From: Coprothermobacterota bacterium
GTDB taxonomy: Bacteria; Caldisericota; JANLFM01
Assembly (NCBI GenBank): GCA_026389415.1
Contig: JAPLHX010000214.1
Location: forward strand, 1 to 14,287
DNA length: 14,287 bases
Direction of reading: 5' to 3'
Position numbers and translations under genes: made by a program
The notes under the pieces: model-generated
Told to the model about the DNA's origin: nothing
The model's database searches: none
The model's input: only the letters and a program-made list of their open reading frames with translations
In this document: one piece after another, positions 13,712 to 14,287 of the stretch
How the letters are laid out: each line of letters starts with the position of its first letter
Numbering within the stretch: the first letter of the stretch is position 1

Positions 13712-14287
13712 ATGAATACAACACCAACCTATGGCCGGCGATTCGACCTCTGTCAGCTAGAGCAGAGGGTAGGGGAGGCCCAGTTTTCGTTAGCATCTTG
13801 CAGTCTTTGCCCTCTTGCGTGCGGCGTAGATCGATTGAAAAAGCGCGGTGCCTGCACTACATCGCGCTGGGCTGAAGTAGCCAGCTTTAATGCACATTTT
13901 GGTGAAGAGCCTCCCATTTCGGGCAAAACGGGTTCCGGTACGATTTTTTTTTCTCATTGCAACTTGCATTGTATTTACTGCCAGAATTACCCCATCAGTC
14001 AATTTGGCAATGGGCGGACAATACAACCGTTAGAGCTGGCAGACATGATGATGAATCTACAACAAAGTGGATGTCACAACGTCAATTTCGTCACGCCAAG
14101 TCACATGGTTGCGCAGATCCTGGAAGCCCTTCTGATCGCAGTAAAAAGAGGTTTTTGTTTACCATTGGTCTACAACACTTCCGGATATGATTCGCCGAAA
14201 GCACTTGCATTATTGGATGGGATTATCGACATCTACATGCCGGACATGCGATATTCCATCAATGAAATTGCCGCATTGCTATCCGGT
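13712..14287 (+). CDS. Radical SAM protein of the COG1313 / PflX type (3' partial)
   Basis: This gene has no stop inside the window: 192 codons run in one frame from ATG 13712 to the last base. The radical SAM motif CNLHCIYC supplies Cys83, Cys87 and Cys90 for the [4Fe-4S] cluster. Before it lies a second cysteine group, CSLCPLACGV with a later GAC (Cys30, 33, 37, 48), typical of this family and possibly binding another metal or cluster. Further family blocks are FGEEPPISGKTGSGTIFFSH, CQNYPISQ, GCHNVNFVTPSHMVAQILEA, LPLVYNTSGYDS and LLDGIIDIYMPD. It resembles pyruvate formate-lyase activating enzymes, but COG1313 members have no settled substrate. ATG 13712 is the only ATG, GTG or TTG start between the in-frame TGA 13703 and the first cysteine block; no ribosome binding site is evident. 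A run of nine T (13944-13952) lies in frame just before the motif. Confidence 0.88.
   Translation, partial: MNTTPTYGRRFDLCQLEQRVGEAQFSLASCSLCPLACGVDRLKKRGACTTSRWAEVASFNAHFGEEPPISGKTGSGTIFFSHCNLHCIYCQNYPISQFGNGRTIQPLELADMMMNLQQSGCHNVNFVTPSHMVAQILEALLIAVKRGFCLPLVYNTSGYDSPKALALLDGIIDIYMPDMRYSINEIAALLSG

Noticed and set aside
13957..14190. Open frame of 77 codons inside the radical SAM gene
   Set aside because: It is out of frame with the conserved COG1313 reading, which runs unbroken from 13712 to the window end.

Overview
The window is a dense stretch of bacterial chromosome. Nearly all genes lie on the + strand, most gaps are under 50 bases, and the base composition is balanced. It carries mainly conserved housekeeping genes with a few poorly characterised ones. 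Bacterial features are Shine-Dalgarno sites, GTG and TTG starts, sigma-70-like promoters, and tRNAs with an encoded CCA. The combination of a RodZ-like gene with rimO, an ExeA-type ATPase before cmk-der, a Memo-family protein, a COG1313-type radical SAM enzyme and a lipoprotein HtrA would fit Chloroflexota (Anaerolineae-like) or another monoderm lineage. That placement is inference from gene content, not proof.

Layout. (1) 1-254: 3' end of dnaB. (2) 276-2873: promoter, tRNA-Lys(UUU), then a tightly packed run of a DUF4287/DUF5655-type gene (with an apparent frameshift near its start), a zinc alcohol dehydrogenase and an isoaspartyl peptidase/asparaginase. (3) 2886-8399: an operon-like block, rodZ-like, rimO, ridA, ExeA-like ATPase, a 100-residue protein that may be ribbon-helix-helix, cmk and der. 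Its genes overlap or nearly touch, and its first gene may be translated from a leaderless mRNA. (4) 8403-12046: promoter, tRNA-Pro(GGG), FAD-dependent dehydrogenase, purA and a Memo-family protein. (5) 12126-13277: HtrA-type lipoprotein protease. (6) 13305-13593: cold-shock protein with its own strong promoter and a 5'-leader hairpin. (7) 13712-end: 5' part of a COG1313/PflX-type radical SAM gene that runs off the window.

Blocks 3 and 4 join envelope/cell-shape work (RodZ), ribosome modification and assembly (RimO, Der), nucleotide supply (Cmk, PurA) and metabolite damage control (RidA, isoaspartyl peptidase). No CRISPR array, transposase, prophage or obvious defence system is present. The best candidates for something undescribed are the ExeA-like ATPase/small-protein pair inside the housekeeping block, and the Memo-family protein lying about 1.7 kb from a PflX-type radical SAM enzyme. 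No stretch over 300 bases lacks a gene; the longest gaps are 13594-13711 and 13278-13389.
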